Below are positions 16,496 through 25,064 of a stretch of DNA of 64,000 nucleotides, piece after piece. The stretch's first letter is position 1. Every line of letters begins with the position of its first letter. The stretch lies in the NCBI RefSeq assembly GCF_000425385.1, contig NZ_KE384357.1:270579-334578 (forward strand), written 5' to 3'. The stretch is from Pseudoduganella violaceinigra DSM 15887 (GTDB lineage Bacteria > Pseudomonadota > Gammaproteobacteria > Burkholderiales > Burkholderiaceae_D). The notes under the pieces were generated by a model. It had not been told where the DNA came from and made no database searches. It saw nothing but the letters and a program-made list of their open reading frames with translations. The translations under genes were made by a program, and so were the position numbers.

Positions 16496-17563
16496 ATGAA
16501 ACTTTCTTTCAATATCTTCCAAAAAGTCCTGATCACCCTGTTGGCGGTGACCCTGGTACCTCTGTTTGCCCTGTGGTACTTGGGCAATTCCTCCGCTGAG
16601 AAAGAACTGACCACCAAGATCTCGGAAAACCTGGTTTCGACCATGAACACCGTGGCTACTGGCGTCAACAGCTGGGACGACACCAACCTGCGCGCCATGC
16701 GCCAGGCGACCCGCCTGGACGACATGATGTCCATGAACGGCGCCCGCCAGACCCCGATCCTGACTGCCACCCTGGCGACCTACGAATGGTCCTACCTGCT
16801 GCACGTCCTGGGCCCTGATGGCCGCGACGTGTCCCGCAGCGACAACAGCCCGATGGACAACTACGGCGACCGTTCCTATTTCAAGGCAGTCATGTCCGGC
16901 AAGGACATCGGCCGCACCGTGGCAATCGGCAAGACCAGCGGCAAGCCTTCGCTGAACCTGGGCGTGCCAATCCGCAATGAAAACCGCACCGTGGTGGGCG
17001 TTCTGGCCATGGCAATGGACCTGGGCATGGTGTCCAGCACCGTGACCGACATCCGCATCGGCGAAACCGGCCGCGCCATCCTGCTGGACGCCGACAAGAA
17101 AGTCATCGCCCACGGTGATCCATCCAAGGTCAAGACCGCCCTGCAGGACTTCAGCAAGCACCCTGCCCTGCAAGTGCCAGGCATTACCGACGAGCCAAAA
17201 GTCTATATGGACGGCGACATGAAGATGGTGGGCTTCGTGCGCACCCTGCCACAAGGCTGGACCGTGCTGGTTGAACAGCAGTACGACGAGGCATTCTTCG
17301 CCATGCACAAAATGCGCAATGAAGCGCGCATCCTGATCCTGATCGTCATTGCACTGGTGGCCGCCGTGGCAGTCGTCATGGGCAAGCAACTGACCCGTCC
17401 AATCAATGAACTGACCAACATCGCCGACAAGCTGAGCAAAGGCCAACTGGACGTGACCATGTCGCAGACCAAGCGTAGCGATGAAATCGGTTCGCTGGCG
17501 CGTGCAATTGAACGCCTGGGCGTCAGTATCCAGATGGCGATGGATCGCCTGCGTAAAAAATAA
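16496..17563 (+). CDS. Cache-HAMP membrane sensor without output domain
   Basis: 355 residues. TM1 about 8-30; a periplasmic double-Cache domain (about 35-275) with YGDRSYFKAVMSGKDIG and GVLAMAMDLG; TM2 about 280-300; a HAMP domain starting KQLTRPINELTNIADKLSKGQLDV; the protein ends right after HAMP with IQMAMDRLRKK. The methyl-accepting or kinase domain normally attached is absent, so it must signal through a partner, most likely the protein encoded 18 nt downstream. The 5' leader is long (about 210 nt). Confidence 0.88.
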   Translation: MKLSFNIFQKVLITLLAVTLVPLFALWYLGNSSAEKELTTKISENLVSTMNTVATGVNSWDDTNLRAMRQATRLDDMMSMNGARQTPILTATLATYEWSYLLHVLGPDGRDVSRSDNSPMDNYGDRSYFKAVMSGKDIGRTVAIGKTSGKPSLNLGVPIRNENRTVVGVLAMAMDLGMVSSTVTDIRIGETGRAILLDADKKVIAHGDPSKVKTALQDFSKHPALQVPGITDEPKVYMDGDMKMVGFVRTLPQGWTVLVEQQYDEAFFAMHKMRNEARILILIVIALVAAVAVVMGKQLTRPINELTNIADKLSKGQLDVTMSQTKRSDEIGSLARAIERLGVSIQMAMDRLRKK

Positions 17564-17581
17564 TCATAGAGACAAACTGAA

Positions 17582-18199
17582 ATGGCACAGCCAGAATTCA
17601 CTCCTTTCGTACAACTGCTGGACCGCATCGCAGGCTTCTGCGCCCAGGGCGATACCGCGACCATCATGCTGGTCAGCGACGACAACCGCATGGGCCAGAT
17701 TCATCTGGAAGCCGGGCGCATCGTCTTCGTCCTGTGCCGTGGCCGCCGCGGCCGCGACGGCCTGGACATCCTGCGCACCATGCAGCGTGCCCGCATGAGC
17801 CGCGACCGGCCGAGCGTGGCCAATAACGAGCCGCTGCCATGGTCGACCGAGGTCATTCTCGACTACCTGTACGGCAGCATCGCCGAACTGCCGGAAGGCA
17901 CGCCGCAGACTTCCGTGCTGCCAGGCGTGGCGCGCCGTCCAGCGCCTGCGGCGGCCGCCGCGCCGAAGCGCAGCGCCCCAGGCGGGCCTGCGTTGACGGA
18001 CGAGCAGCGCACCATTTTCGAAAGCACCCTGGCGGTCTACATCGGCCCGATGGCGGCAATCGTATGCGGTGACTATTTCGACGAAACCAACGACCTGCGC
18101 GTCCTGGCGACGAAGATGGCTGCGGAAATCAGCAATGCGGAGCAAGCGGCCAAGTTCAAGGCGGACATCGCCAAGGCCCTGAACCTGCCACGCATCTAA
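17582..18199 (+). CDS. DUF4388/PATAN-like protein, partner of the Cache-HAMP sensor
   Basis: 205 residues. The first ~95 (FVQLLDRIAGFCAQGDTATIMLV, QIHLEAGRIVFVLCRGRRGRDGL, LPWSTEVILDYLYGSI) resemble the PATAN/DUF4388 fold of two-component-associated proteins; an Ala/Pro linker follows; the last ~70 residues form a helical domain (TDEQRTIFESTLAVYIGPMAAIV). No membrane segment. In an operon with the Cache-HAMP gene, so likely its cytoplasmic effector or adaptor. Domain naming is by pattern only. Its 3' end meets egtB through the hairpin element. Confidence 0.7.
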   Translation: MAQPEFTPFVQLLDRIAGFCAQGDTATIMLVSDDNRMGQIHLEAGRIVFVLCRGRRGRDGLDILRTMQRARMSRDRPSVANNEPLPWSTEVILDYLYGSIAELPEGTPQTSVLPGVARRPAPAAAAAPKRSAPGGPALTDEQRTIFESTLAVYIGPMAAIVCGDYFDETNDLRVLATKMAAEISNAEQAAKFKADIAKALNLPRI

Positions 18200-18214
18200 G
18201 TCACTTCAGGATGT

Positions 18215-18289
18215 AAAGCCGGGGTCAGCTCTGGCAATCGGACAAAACGCACAGCGTTTTGTCCGATTGCCAGAGCTGACCCCGGCTTT
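18215..18289. repeat. Convergent-end hairpin element, copy 2 (perfect 36-bp stem)
   Basis: Arms 18215-18250 and 18254-18289 are perfect reverse complements, loop ACA. Differs from copy 1 by one base in the right arm. The right arm overlaps the first base of the egtB stop codon (18289-18291). Confidence 0.92.
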
Positions 18290-19461
18290 TATTTTGCGAG
18301 CCGGATTCCGGTGAACTGCCAGCGCGCGGTGGCGGGGAAGAAATTGCGGTAGCTGGCGCGGGCGTGCCCTTGGGGGGTGGCCTGGCTGGAGCCGCGCAAT
18401 ACATACTGGTTGACCATGAACTTGCCGTTGTATTCGCCGATCGCCCCTTCGGCCGGGCGGAAGCCTGGATACGGGGCGTAGCTGCTGCTGGTCCATTGCC
18501 AGCAGTGGCCGAACATCTGCGCCAATGCGCCCTCGCCCGCCGCCAGCTCCCATTCGGCTTCCGTCGGCAGGCGCGCGCCCGACCAATGGGCGTAGGCGTC
18601 GGCCTCGAACAGGGACACGTGGGCGAGCGGCGCATCCGCCTCGAGCGGCAGGCAGCCATTGAGGGTGAAGGCGCGCCAGCCTTCAGTCCCGCGGCGCCAG
18701 TACAGCGGCGCATCGATTCCTTGCGCACGGATCCAGTCCCACCCTTCCGCCAGCCACAGCTCAGGATTGCGGTAGCCGCCGTCGTCGATGAAGGCCTGGT
18801 AGTCCGCATTCGTCACCAGGCTTGCCGACAGTTCGAACGGCGCGATGAAGACCTTATGCCGCGGCAATTCGTTGTCGAAGCAGAAGCCCTCGCCGGCGTG
18901 GCCGATTTCGTGCACGCCACCGGCAAAGCGCAGCCAGCCCCGCTGCGCAGGCGCGATGGCGCTCACACCCGCAGGCAGGTAGGCCGGCGCCATCGGATTT
19001 TGGGCCAGCAGGTGTTTGACGTCCGTGAGTATCAATTCCTGGTGCTGCTGCTCATGCTGCAGCCCCAGCGTGAGCAGCGCCGACAATTCCGCCTCGCCGC
19101 CGCGCCGTCCCACCAGGGCGACGATGCGGGCATCGACATTGGCGCGATAGGCGCGCACCTCCGCCATCGAGGGCCGCGTCAGCAGGCCGCGCTGCGGCCT
19201 TGGATGCTTGTCGCCGACGCCGTTGTAGTAGGAGTTGAACAGCACCCTGAAGGCAGGGTGGAAGGGCTGGAAGCCGGCTTCGAAGCGCTCAAGGATAAAG
19301 GTCTCGAAGAACCAGGTGGTGTGCGCCAGGTGCCATTTGACAGGGCTGGCATCGGGCATCGACTGCGCGCCGCAATCCTCGTCCGAGAGCGGCGCGGCCA
19401 GCGCCATGCTTGCCGCGCGCACCTGCGCGAAGCGCTCGGTCCACAGGCTGGCGTCACGCAT
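18289..19461 (-). CDS. egtB: Ergothioneine biosynthesis sulfoxide synthase EgtB
   Basis: 390 residues. N-terminal DinB-like iron domain with HLAHTTWFFE and the HX3H motif in QHEQQHQELILTDVKH; C-terminal formylglycine-generating-enzyme-like domain with RLPTEAEWELAA and VLRGSSQATP. Joins hercynine to a sulfur donor (cysteine or gamma-glutamylcysteine) in ergothioneine synthesis. It overlaps egtD by 8 nt (19454-19461), so the two are translationally coupled. It is a paralogue of SenA at 6706-7908, and both genes end in the same hairpin repeat. No egtA, egtC or egtE is in the window. Confidence 0.93.
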   Translation of the reverse strand: MRDASLWTERFAQVRAASMALAAPLSDEDCGAQSMPDASPVKWHLAHTTWFFETFILERFEAGFQPFHPAFRVLFNSYYNGVGDKHPRPQRGLLTRPSMAEVRAYRANVDARIVALVGRRGGEAELSALLTLGLQHEQQHQELILTDVKHLLAQNPMAPAYLPAGVSAIAPAQRGWLRFAGGVHEIGHAGEGFCFDNELPRHKVFIAPFELSASLVTNADYQAFIDDGGYRNPELWLAEGWDWIRAQGIDAPLYWRRGTEGWRAFTLNGCLPLEADAPLAHVSLFEADAYAHWSGARLPTEAEWELAAGEGALAQMFGHCWQWTSSSYAPYPGFRPAEGAIGEYNGKFMVNQYVLRGSSQATPQGHARASYRNFFPATARWQFTGIRLAK

Positions 19462-20455
19462 AGGCCGCGGCGGCGTGCATCACGGCGAACCAGTGCGCAT
19501 CATCCGTCCATATTCCGTCGACACGGAAGCCCGCCTCCGACAACAGGTCGCGGAAGCCCGGCACCGTGTACTTGTAGCTGTTTTCGGTATGAATCCGCTC
19601 GCCCTGGGCGAAGCTGCGTTCGCCGCCGCGCCAGCGCACAGCCAGGGCGACGCGCGCTTCCAGATGCATCTCGATGCGGCTTTCCGCGTCGTTGAAGAAG
19701 GCGACGTGGCGCCATTGCTGCGGGTCGAAGTCGGCGCCGGCCAGGTGGTTCAGGTGGCGCAGCAGGTTCAGGTTGAAGGCCGCGGTCACGCCGATCGCAT
19801 CGTCGTACGCGGCGTCGAGCACGGACGGATCCTTGACCAGGTCCACGCCGATCAGCAGCCCGCCGTCGCCCCCCACGTTTTCGCGCACCTGGCGCAAGAA
19901 GGCGACTGCATCATGCGGCGTGAAATTGCCGATCGACGAACCGGGATAGAAGAACTGGCGGCGCGCCACCGGCACCGAGGGCGGCAGCGCCAGCGGCTGC
20001 GACAAGTCCATCACCAGCGGGTTGATCGCGACGTCCGGAAAACGCTGGCGCAACTGCGCCGCGGACTGGTGCAGGAATTCGCCGGAAATATCGACCGGCA
20101 CATATTCGCGCGGCTGCAACAGGGGAAACAGGCTTGCGGCCTTGGCGCAGTTGCCGGCACCCAAGTCAATCAGGGTCATGTCGGGACCGATGAGTTCGGC
20201 CATGCCGGCGCCGTGGCCTGCGAAGATGGCAGCTTCCGTGCGGGTCGGGTAGTACTCCGGCAGCTCGCAGATGGCCTCGAACAGGTGCGAGCCCAGGCTG
20301 TCGTAAAAATATTTGGGCGAGGTGGACGCTTGCGGGGCCAGCAATCCCGCGCTAATCTCGGCAATGGTGGCTGCGTCGCCATGGGCAATTCCCGCTGGTT
20401 TGATGCTCTTTTCCGGCGCGATCACGTGGATCGCCGCCGCGCGTGGCAAGGTCAT
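19454..20455 (-). CDS. egtD: L-histidine N-alpha-methyltransferase EgtD
   Basis: 333 residues. Trimethylates histidine to hercynine with SAM. Family signatures: KYFYDSLGSHLFEAICELPEYY, SAM site LIDLGAGNCAKA, FYPGSSIGNFTP and the C-terminal TENSYKYT. Hercynine is the acceptor for both EgtB (18289) and SenA (6706), so EgtD links the sulfur and selenium branches. Divergent from the putative selenate transporter with a 112-bp gap. Confidence 0.95.
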   Translation of the reverse strand: MTLPRAAAIHVIAPEKSIKPAGIAHGDAATIAEISAGLLAPQASTSPKYFYDSLGSHLFEAICELPEYYPTRTEAAIFAGHGAGMAELIGPDMTLIDLGAGNCAKAASLFPLLQPREYVPVDISGEFLHQSAAQLRQRFPDVAINPLVMDLSQPLALPPSVPVARRQFFYPGSSIGNFTPHDAVAFLRQVRENVGGDGGLLIGVDLVKDPSVLDAAYDDAIGVTAAFNLNLLRHLNHLAGADFDPQQWRHVAFFNDAESRIEMHLEARVALAVRWRGGERSFAQGERIHTENSYKYTVPGFRDLLSEAGFRVDGIWTDDAHWFAVMHAAAAYA

Positions 20456-20567
20456 GGCTCAGGCTCCAGGGACATTTTTGCTATCATAGCTGAATATCCA
20501 AGACCAGGTACCGGACCCTCGCACGAGGCGTGCGGCTCGTCGTTTACATCAATAAAAAGGATTCCCC
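20456..20567. promoter_or_regulatory. Divergent control region, egtDB / putative selenate ABC operon
   Basis: 112 bp. CTATCATAG (about 20481-20489) is nearly symmetrical and gives a TATCAT or TATGAT -10-like box in both directions. The transporter gene has AAAAAGGA before its ATG. The shared region makes joint control of hercynine synthesis and the transporter possible. Confidence 0.45.
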
Positions 20568-21434
20568 ATGTCCCTCTTCTCCCGTCGCACCATGCAATCG
20601 GCCCTGTTTGCAGCCGGTGTACTCTTCGCCGCTGCCGGCGCGCAAGCCCAGCAGGTACTGCGCGTGTCCGCCATTCCCGATGAGGCGCCAACCGAACTGC
20701 AGCGCAAATTCAAGCCGCTCGGCGACTACCTGGAAAAGAAACTGGCCATGAAAGTGGAGTTCACGCCGGTGACCGACTACGCCGCTTCCGTGGAAGGCCT
20801 GGTGAACGGCAAGCTGGACATGGTCTGGTTCGGCGGCTTTACTTTCGTCCAGGCCAACCACATGAGCAAGGGCAAGGTAGTGCCCCTGGTGCAGCGTGCG
20901 GAAGACGAGAAGTTCCGTTCCGTATTCATCACCACCAACAAGTCCATCAATTCCCTGGCCGACCTGAAAGGCAAGACCCTGAGCTTCGGCTCCGAGTCCT
21001 CGACTTCCGGCCACCTGATGCCGCGCACTTTCCTGCTGGCGGCCAAGATCGATCCGGACAGCGACCTGAAACGCATTTCCTTCTCCGGCGCGCATGATGC
21101 GACCGTGGCCGCTGTCGCCGGCGGCAAGGTCGATGCCGGTGCACTCAATATCTCGGTGTGGGAAAAGCTGAACGAACAGAAGAAAGTCGATCCGGCCGTG
21201 GTGCGCGTGTTCTACACCACGCCGCCTTACTTCGACTACAACTGGACCGTCCGTTCCGACATGCCGGAAGCGCTGAAGAAGAAGATCGCCGACGCCTTCC
21301 TGGCGCTCGACATCAACAAGCCGGAAGACAAGGCAATCCTCGACCTGCAGAAGGCGTCGAAATTCATTCCGACCAAGGCCGCCAATTACACCAATATCGA
21401 AGCGGCAGCGAAGAACGCCGGCCTGCTGAAATAA
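20568..21434 (+). CDS. ABC transporter substrate-binding protein, putative selenate/PhnD family
   Basis: 288 residues with a signal peptide (about 1-27, cleavage near AQA-QQ). PhnD-type periplasmic binding protein; the start of the mature protein (LRVSAIPDEAPTELQRKF) and the central WFGGFTF match the subgroup annotated as putative selenate-binding, which occurs in genomes with selenium metabolism. Phosphonate or phosphite are alternatives. Its position opposite egtDB and near senABC-selD favours a selenium oxyanion. First gene of a five-gene operon. Confidence 0.8.
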   Translation: MSLFSRRTMQSALFAAGVLFAAAGAQAQQVLRVSAIPDEAPTELQRKFKPLGDYLEKKLAMKVEFTPVTDYAASVEGLVNGKLDMVWFGGFTFVQANHMSKGKVVPLVQRAEDEKFRSVFITTNKSINSLADLKGKTLSFGSESSTSGHLMPRTFLLAAKIDPDSDLKRISFSGAHDATVAAVAGGKVDAGALNISVWEKLNEQKKVDPAVVRVFYTTPPYFDYNWTVRSDMPEALKKKIADAFLALDINKPEDKAILDLQKASKFIPTKAANYTNIEAAAKNAGLLK

Positions 21435-21437
21435 TCA

Positions 21438-22259
21438 ATGTCCTCTGCCTGCTACGAACTGCAAGGCCTCTCGGTCCGCCACATCGGCGGTTCGCGCGGC
21501 CTTGCGCTGCAAGACATGACGCTGGCATTCGACGCCGGCGAGCAGGTCGCCCTGATCGGTCCATCCGGCGCCGGCAAGACCACCCTGCTGTCCACCCTGG
21601 CCTGCGCCCACCGGCCCGATAGCGGGCACTTCCGGGCCTTCGGCACCGATCCCTGGCAATTGTCCGAGCCGGGCCGCCACGCCATGCGCGCGCGCCTATT
21701 CCTGGCGCCGCAAACCCCGCCGCTGCCGCCGCGCCAGCGCGTGGTGACGGCCGTGCTGGCGGCACGCCTGCCCCACTGGAGCCTGGGCCAGGCCTTGCTC
21801 TCGCTGTTCAAACCCGCCGATCCGGAAGCGGCGTACCGCGCGCTGTCCCGCTTCAACCTGGGCGACAAGCTGTATCACCGCGTCGACCGCCTCTCCGGCG
21901 GCGAGCGCCAGCGCTGCGGCCTGGCGCGCCTGCTGCTGTCCTCGGCCCAGGCGCTGCTGGTCGACGAACCGCTGTCGGCGCTGGACCCGGCCCTGTCGCA
22001 GCTGACCCTGAACACCCTGCAGCAGGAAGCGCGCGAGCGCAACGCCCTGCTGGTGTGCAGCCTGCACCAGGTGGACCTGGCCCTGGCCCATTTCCCGCGC
22101 ATCGTGGCGCTGAAGAACGGCCGTGTCGCTTTTGATTTGCCGCGCCAACAGGTCACGCAAGCCATGGTCGATGAACTGTATCTCGGCGAACTGCCGCCAG
22201 CGAATTCGCCGCAACCGGACGAGATGGCCGCCAAGCTGGCCGTTGGAGCCTGCCTGTAA
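21438..22259 (+). CDS. ABC transporter ATP-binding protein (PhnC-like)
   Basis: 273 residues. Walker A GPSGAGKTT, signature LSGGERQR, Walker B LLVDEPLSALD, H-loop SLHQVDLA. Cytoplasmic ATPase of the oxyanion importer. Begins 3 nt after the binding-protein stop and ends 3 nt before the first permease. Confidence 0.9.
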   Translation: MSSACYELQGLSVRHIGGSRGLALQDMTLAFDAGEQVALIGPSGAGKTTLLSTLACAHRPDSGHFRAFGTDPWQLSEPGRHAMRARLFLAPQTPPLPPRQRVVTAVLAARLPHWSLGQALLSLFKPADPEAAYRALSRFNLGDKLYHRVDRLSGGERQRCGLARLLLSSAQALLVDEPLSALDPALSQLTLNTLQQEARERNALLVCSLHQVDLALAHFPRIVALKNGRVAFDLPRQQVTQAMVDELYLGELPPANSPQPDEMAAKLAVGACL

Positions 22260-22262
22260 GCG

Positions 22263-23108
22263 ATGCATAACGTTCCCGCCGTTCCCTTTTCGCCCCTCCA
22301 CCCGGACCCCGCCTGGCGCCGGCGTATCGCCGTCGTCATCATCGGCGTCGCGCTGCTATGGCCGCTGGTGGTGGCGACCGAATTCTATCCCTGGACGCTG
22401 TTCGACCTGCAAAGCCTACAGTCCACCTGGCGCTTCCTGTCCGATTTCCTGAAGCCGGCGCATGACGCCGAATTCCTGGCGATGGTGGGGCGCGAAGCCT
22501 GGAAGACGGTGGCCATGGCGACCTGCGGCCTGACACTGGCGCTGCTGGGTGCCATTCCCGCCACGCTGCTGGTCACCGAACGCCTGTCGATTTCGCGCAT
22601 CGGCACGGGCCGCATCGCCACCTTCCCGCGCTTCGTGCGCCAATTGGTGCGCTGGAAGCTGGTTATCCTGCGCAGTGTGCCGGAACTGGTGTGGGCCCTG
22701 CTGTTTGTACGCATCTTCAGCCTTGGGCCGACGGCCGGCGTGCTGGCCATCGCCCTGACCTATGCGGGCATGCTGGGCAAGGTGTACGCCGAAATCCTGG
22801 AATCCGCCGACCACCATGCCAGCGACGTGCTGCTGCAGAACGGCAGCGGGCGCCTGGCCGCCCTGCTTTACGGCGCCTTGCCGGAAGCGGCATCCGAACT
22901 GGTGTCCTATACCGTCTACCGCTGGGAGTGCGCGATCCGCGGCTCGGTGGTGATGGGCTTTGTCGGCGCCGGCGGCCTGGGTCAGAGCATGGAGCAGTCA
23001 ACCAAGAACATGGTGGGCGGCGAAGTCGCGACTATGTTGATCGTCTTCGTGCTGCTGGTTGCCGCCGCCGACATGGTATCCAAGTATTTGCGCAGGAGGC
23101 TGGGATGA
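22263..23108 (+). CDS. ABC transporter permease (PhnE-like) 1
   Basis: 281 residues with about six hydrophobic segments. The EAA-type cytoplasmic loop that contacts the ATPase is visible (LPEAASELVSYTVYRWECAIRGS), as is SVPELVWALLFV, typical of the phosphonate permease family. Forms a heterodimer with the next permease. Its TGA overlaps the next ATG (ATGA). Confidence 0.9.
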   Translation: MHNVPAVPFSPLHPDPAWRRRIAVVIIGVALLWPLVVATEFYPWTLFDLQSLQSTWRFLSDFLKPAHDAEFLAMVGREAWKTVAMATCGLTLALLGAIPATLLVTERLSISRIGTGRIATFPRFVRQLVRWKLVILRSVPELVWALLFVRIFSLGPTAGVLAIALTYAGMLGKVYAEILESADHHASDVLLQNGSGRLAALLYGALPEAASELVSYTVYRWECAIRGSVVMGFVGAGGLGQSMEQSTKNMVGGEVATMLIVFVLLVAAADMVSKYLRRRLG

Positions 23109-23893
23109 GCCACATACCGGCTCCGCCGCCGCGCGAGCTGTCCGGCTGGCTGTTCGGCGCCGCGCTGGCAGCGCTGGTGGCGGCCAGTTTCGCCACGCTG
23201 TCGTTGAAGCTGGGCGACCTGTTCACCCTGGAAGCCATGCACAGCATGGGCAGCTTCCTCCAAGGTTTCGCGCCGCCGGAAATGGCCGGCGGCTTTGTAC
23301 GCAAGACCGGCATCGCGGCGATCGAGACCCTGGCCATGTCCGCGCTCGGCACCCTGCTCGCGGTGGCGGGCGGCTTGCTGCTGGCGATCCCCGGCGCCGG
23401 ACGTTTCGGCCGCGCGCCGCGCGCCGTGGTGCGCGGCATGCTGAATGTGCTGCGCTCGATTCCCGAGCTGGTCTGGGCCTCCATCCTCCTGGTGGCGGCC
23501 GGCCTGGGTCCGTTTGCCGGCACCATGGCGCTGGCGGCCCACACCGCCGGGGTATTGGGCCGCCTGTTCGCCGACGCACTGGAGAACGCACCGCCGCTGC
23601 CCGAGCAAAGCCTGCGCCTGAACGGCGCCACTCCGATGGCGGCCTTCTTCTACGCCACGCTGCCGCAGACCTTGCCGCAAATGCTGTCCTACACGCTGTA
23701 CCGCTGGGAAAACAATATCCGCGCCGCCGCCGTGCTGGGCGTGGTGGGCGCCGGCGGATTGGGGCAGATGCTCAAGTTCCACCTGTCGCTGTTCCAAATG
23801 GAGCGCGCCGCCACCGTGATCCTGGCCATGCTGCTGCTGGTCGCCGTGGTCGATGCCCTGAGCTTCGCGCTGCGCCGCACACTGACCCGTTAA
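23105..23893 (+). CDS. ABC transporter permease (PhnE-like) 2
   Basis: 262 residues from the ATG at 23105, overlapping the previous stop by 4 nt. Paralogue of permease 1: SIPELVWASILLVAA and LPQTLPQMLSYTLYRWENNIR occupy the same places. Six predicted membrane segments. Second half of the channel. Confidence 0.9.
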   Translation: MSHIPAPPPRELSGWLFGAALAALVAASFATLSLKLGDLFTLEAMHSMGSFLQGFAPPEMAGGFVRKTGIAAIETLAMSALGTLLAVAGGLLLAIPGAGRFGRAPRAVVRGMLNVLRSIPELVWASILLVAAGLGPFAGTMALAAHTAGVLGRLFADALENAPPLPEQSLRLNGATPMAAFFYATLPQTLPQMLSYTLYRWENNIRAAAVLGVVGAGGLGQMLKFHLSLFQMERAATVILAMLLLVAVVDALSFALRRTLTR

Positions 23894-23896
23894 TCC

Positions 23897-24577
23897 ATGC
23901 TCCAGTTAAAAAACCTGACCAAAAGTTACTCTAACGAAAGACGCGTACTGGACCGCATCAGCTGGACCTTCGCCCCCGGTGAATTCGTTGCCATCATGGG
24001 CGATTCCGGGGTCGGCAAGTCCACCTTGCTGAACCTGATCGCGGGCCTGGACCAGCCCGACCCCAGCGACGAACCGGCCATTGTCGTCGACGGAACCCCG
24101 CTGGCATCGCTCGACGACAACGCGGCCACCCGCTTGCGCCGCGCGCGCATGGGCTTCATTTTCCAGGCTTTCCACGTCCTGCCCCACCTGACCTTGCAGC
24201 AGAACGTCGCCCTGCCCCTGCTGCTAAACGGCCTGCCCCAGGGCCGCGAGCTGGCGATGCTGGAGGCCGTCGGACTTGGCGGCCGCGGCCGCGACTACCC
24301 CCATCAACTTTCCGGCGGTGAAATGCAACGGGTTGCCATAGCGCGAGCCCTGGTGCACCGCCCGGCCCTCGTGCTGGCGGACGAACCGACCGGCAATCTC
24401 GATCCCGATACCGCAAATTCCGTACTGCAACTGTTGCACCAGGAACTTAAATCCAGTGGCGCTACCGCCATCATGGTGACCCATTCGCCTGCCGCCGCAG
24501 CGCGTGCGGACAAGGTTCTGCGCCTCACCAAAAATGGCCTCAAAGATACAACACTCGTCAACCCTGCCAAGCAATAA
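23897..24577 (+). CDS. ABC ATPase of LolD/MacB type, last gene of the transporter operon
   Basis: 226 residues: Walker A GDSGVGKST, LSGGEMQRVAIARAL, Walker B LVLADEPTGNLD. These are LolD/MacB/FtsE features, unlike the PhnC-like ATPase in the same operon, and no FtsX-type permease is nearby. It follows permease 2 by 3 nt. It may be an alternative ATPase for the same importer or serve an unlinked permease; this cannot be decided here. Confidence 0.85.
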   Translation: MLQLKNLTKSYSNERRVLDRISWTFAPGEFVAIMGDSGVGKSTLLNLIAGLDQPDPSDEPAIVVDGTPLASLDDNAATRLRRARMGFIFQAFHVLPHLTLQQNVALPLLLNGLPQGRELAMLEAVGLGGRGRDYPHQLSGGEMQRVAIARALVHRPALVLADEPTGNLDPDTANSVLQLLHQELKSSGATAIMVTHSPAAAARADKVLRLTKNGLKDTTLVNPAKQ

Positions 24578-24602
24578 AACCCATTATTTTTCTCACAAAT
24601 TC

Positions 24603-24630
24603 TTGGCTTTTTTTGTAACCGGAGTATTAT
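24603..24630 (+). promoter_or_regulatory. Candidate promoter of the small HTH gene
   Basis: TTGGCT (24603-24608), 16-nt spacer, TATTAT (24625-24630) in an AT-rich gap, leaving a leader of about 78 nt. Confidence 0.45.
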
Positions 24631-24714
24631 TTAATTAACTTGCCTCGTTATCAATACAAGATGCAAGCCTGCTTTTTCTATCCACGTAACTAACAACGTA
24701 AAGGAGGAGGCAAA

Positions 24715-25002
24715 ATGAGCGTCAGGCAGAAAAAACTAGAGTTGATCGAAGCCATGAACAGGGCTCGCGCCATGGAACCATCGAGCTTCGTACCAAATAA
24801 ACTGCTCGACACGCTGATCGAGAAGATGCACCTGAAGAACGACGCGGAACTCTGCAGGGTGCTGGAAGTGCAACCACCCATCATCAGCAAAATCCGTCAC
24901 CGCAAGCTGGCAGTCGGGGCTACCATCCTGCTGCGTATGCATGAAAAATCTGAGCTTTCTATCCGTGAGCTCAAGGAACTATCGAATGCCTCAGTACACT
25001 GA
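24715..25002 (+). CDS. Small helix-turn-helix protein (Cro/C1-like)
   Basis: 95 residues. The segment NDAELCRVLEVQPPIISKIRHRKLAVGATILLRMHE reads as a lambda-repressor-like helix-turn-helix with recognition helix around PIISKIR. Very strong Shine-Dalgarno (AAAGGAGGAGG) suggests high expression. No membrane segment or effector domain. Stands alone between the ABC operon and the convergent TetR gene. Target unknown. Confidence 0.75.
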   Translation: MSVRQKKLELIEAMNRARAMEPSSFVPNKLLDTLIEKMHLKNDAELCRVLEVQPPIISKIRHRKLAVGATILLRMHEKSELSIRELKELSNASVH

Positions 25003-25064
25003 GCTCAGTTCACGCTGAGAATGATGCCAGGCGCCGGCATCGCATTCACCGGCGCCATTTCCGC

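Noticed and set aside
20568..24577. Phosphonate utilisation (phn) operon
   Set aside because: No C-P lyase or phosphonatase genes accompany the transporter; the binding-protein subgroup and selenium neighbours favour a selenium oxyanion, though phosphonate binding is not excluded.
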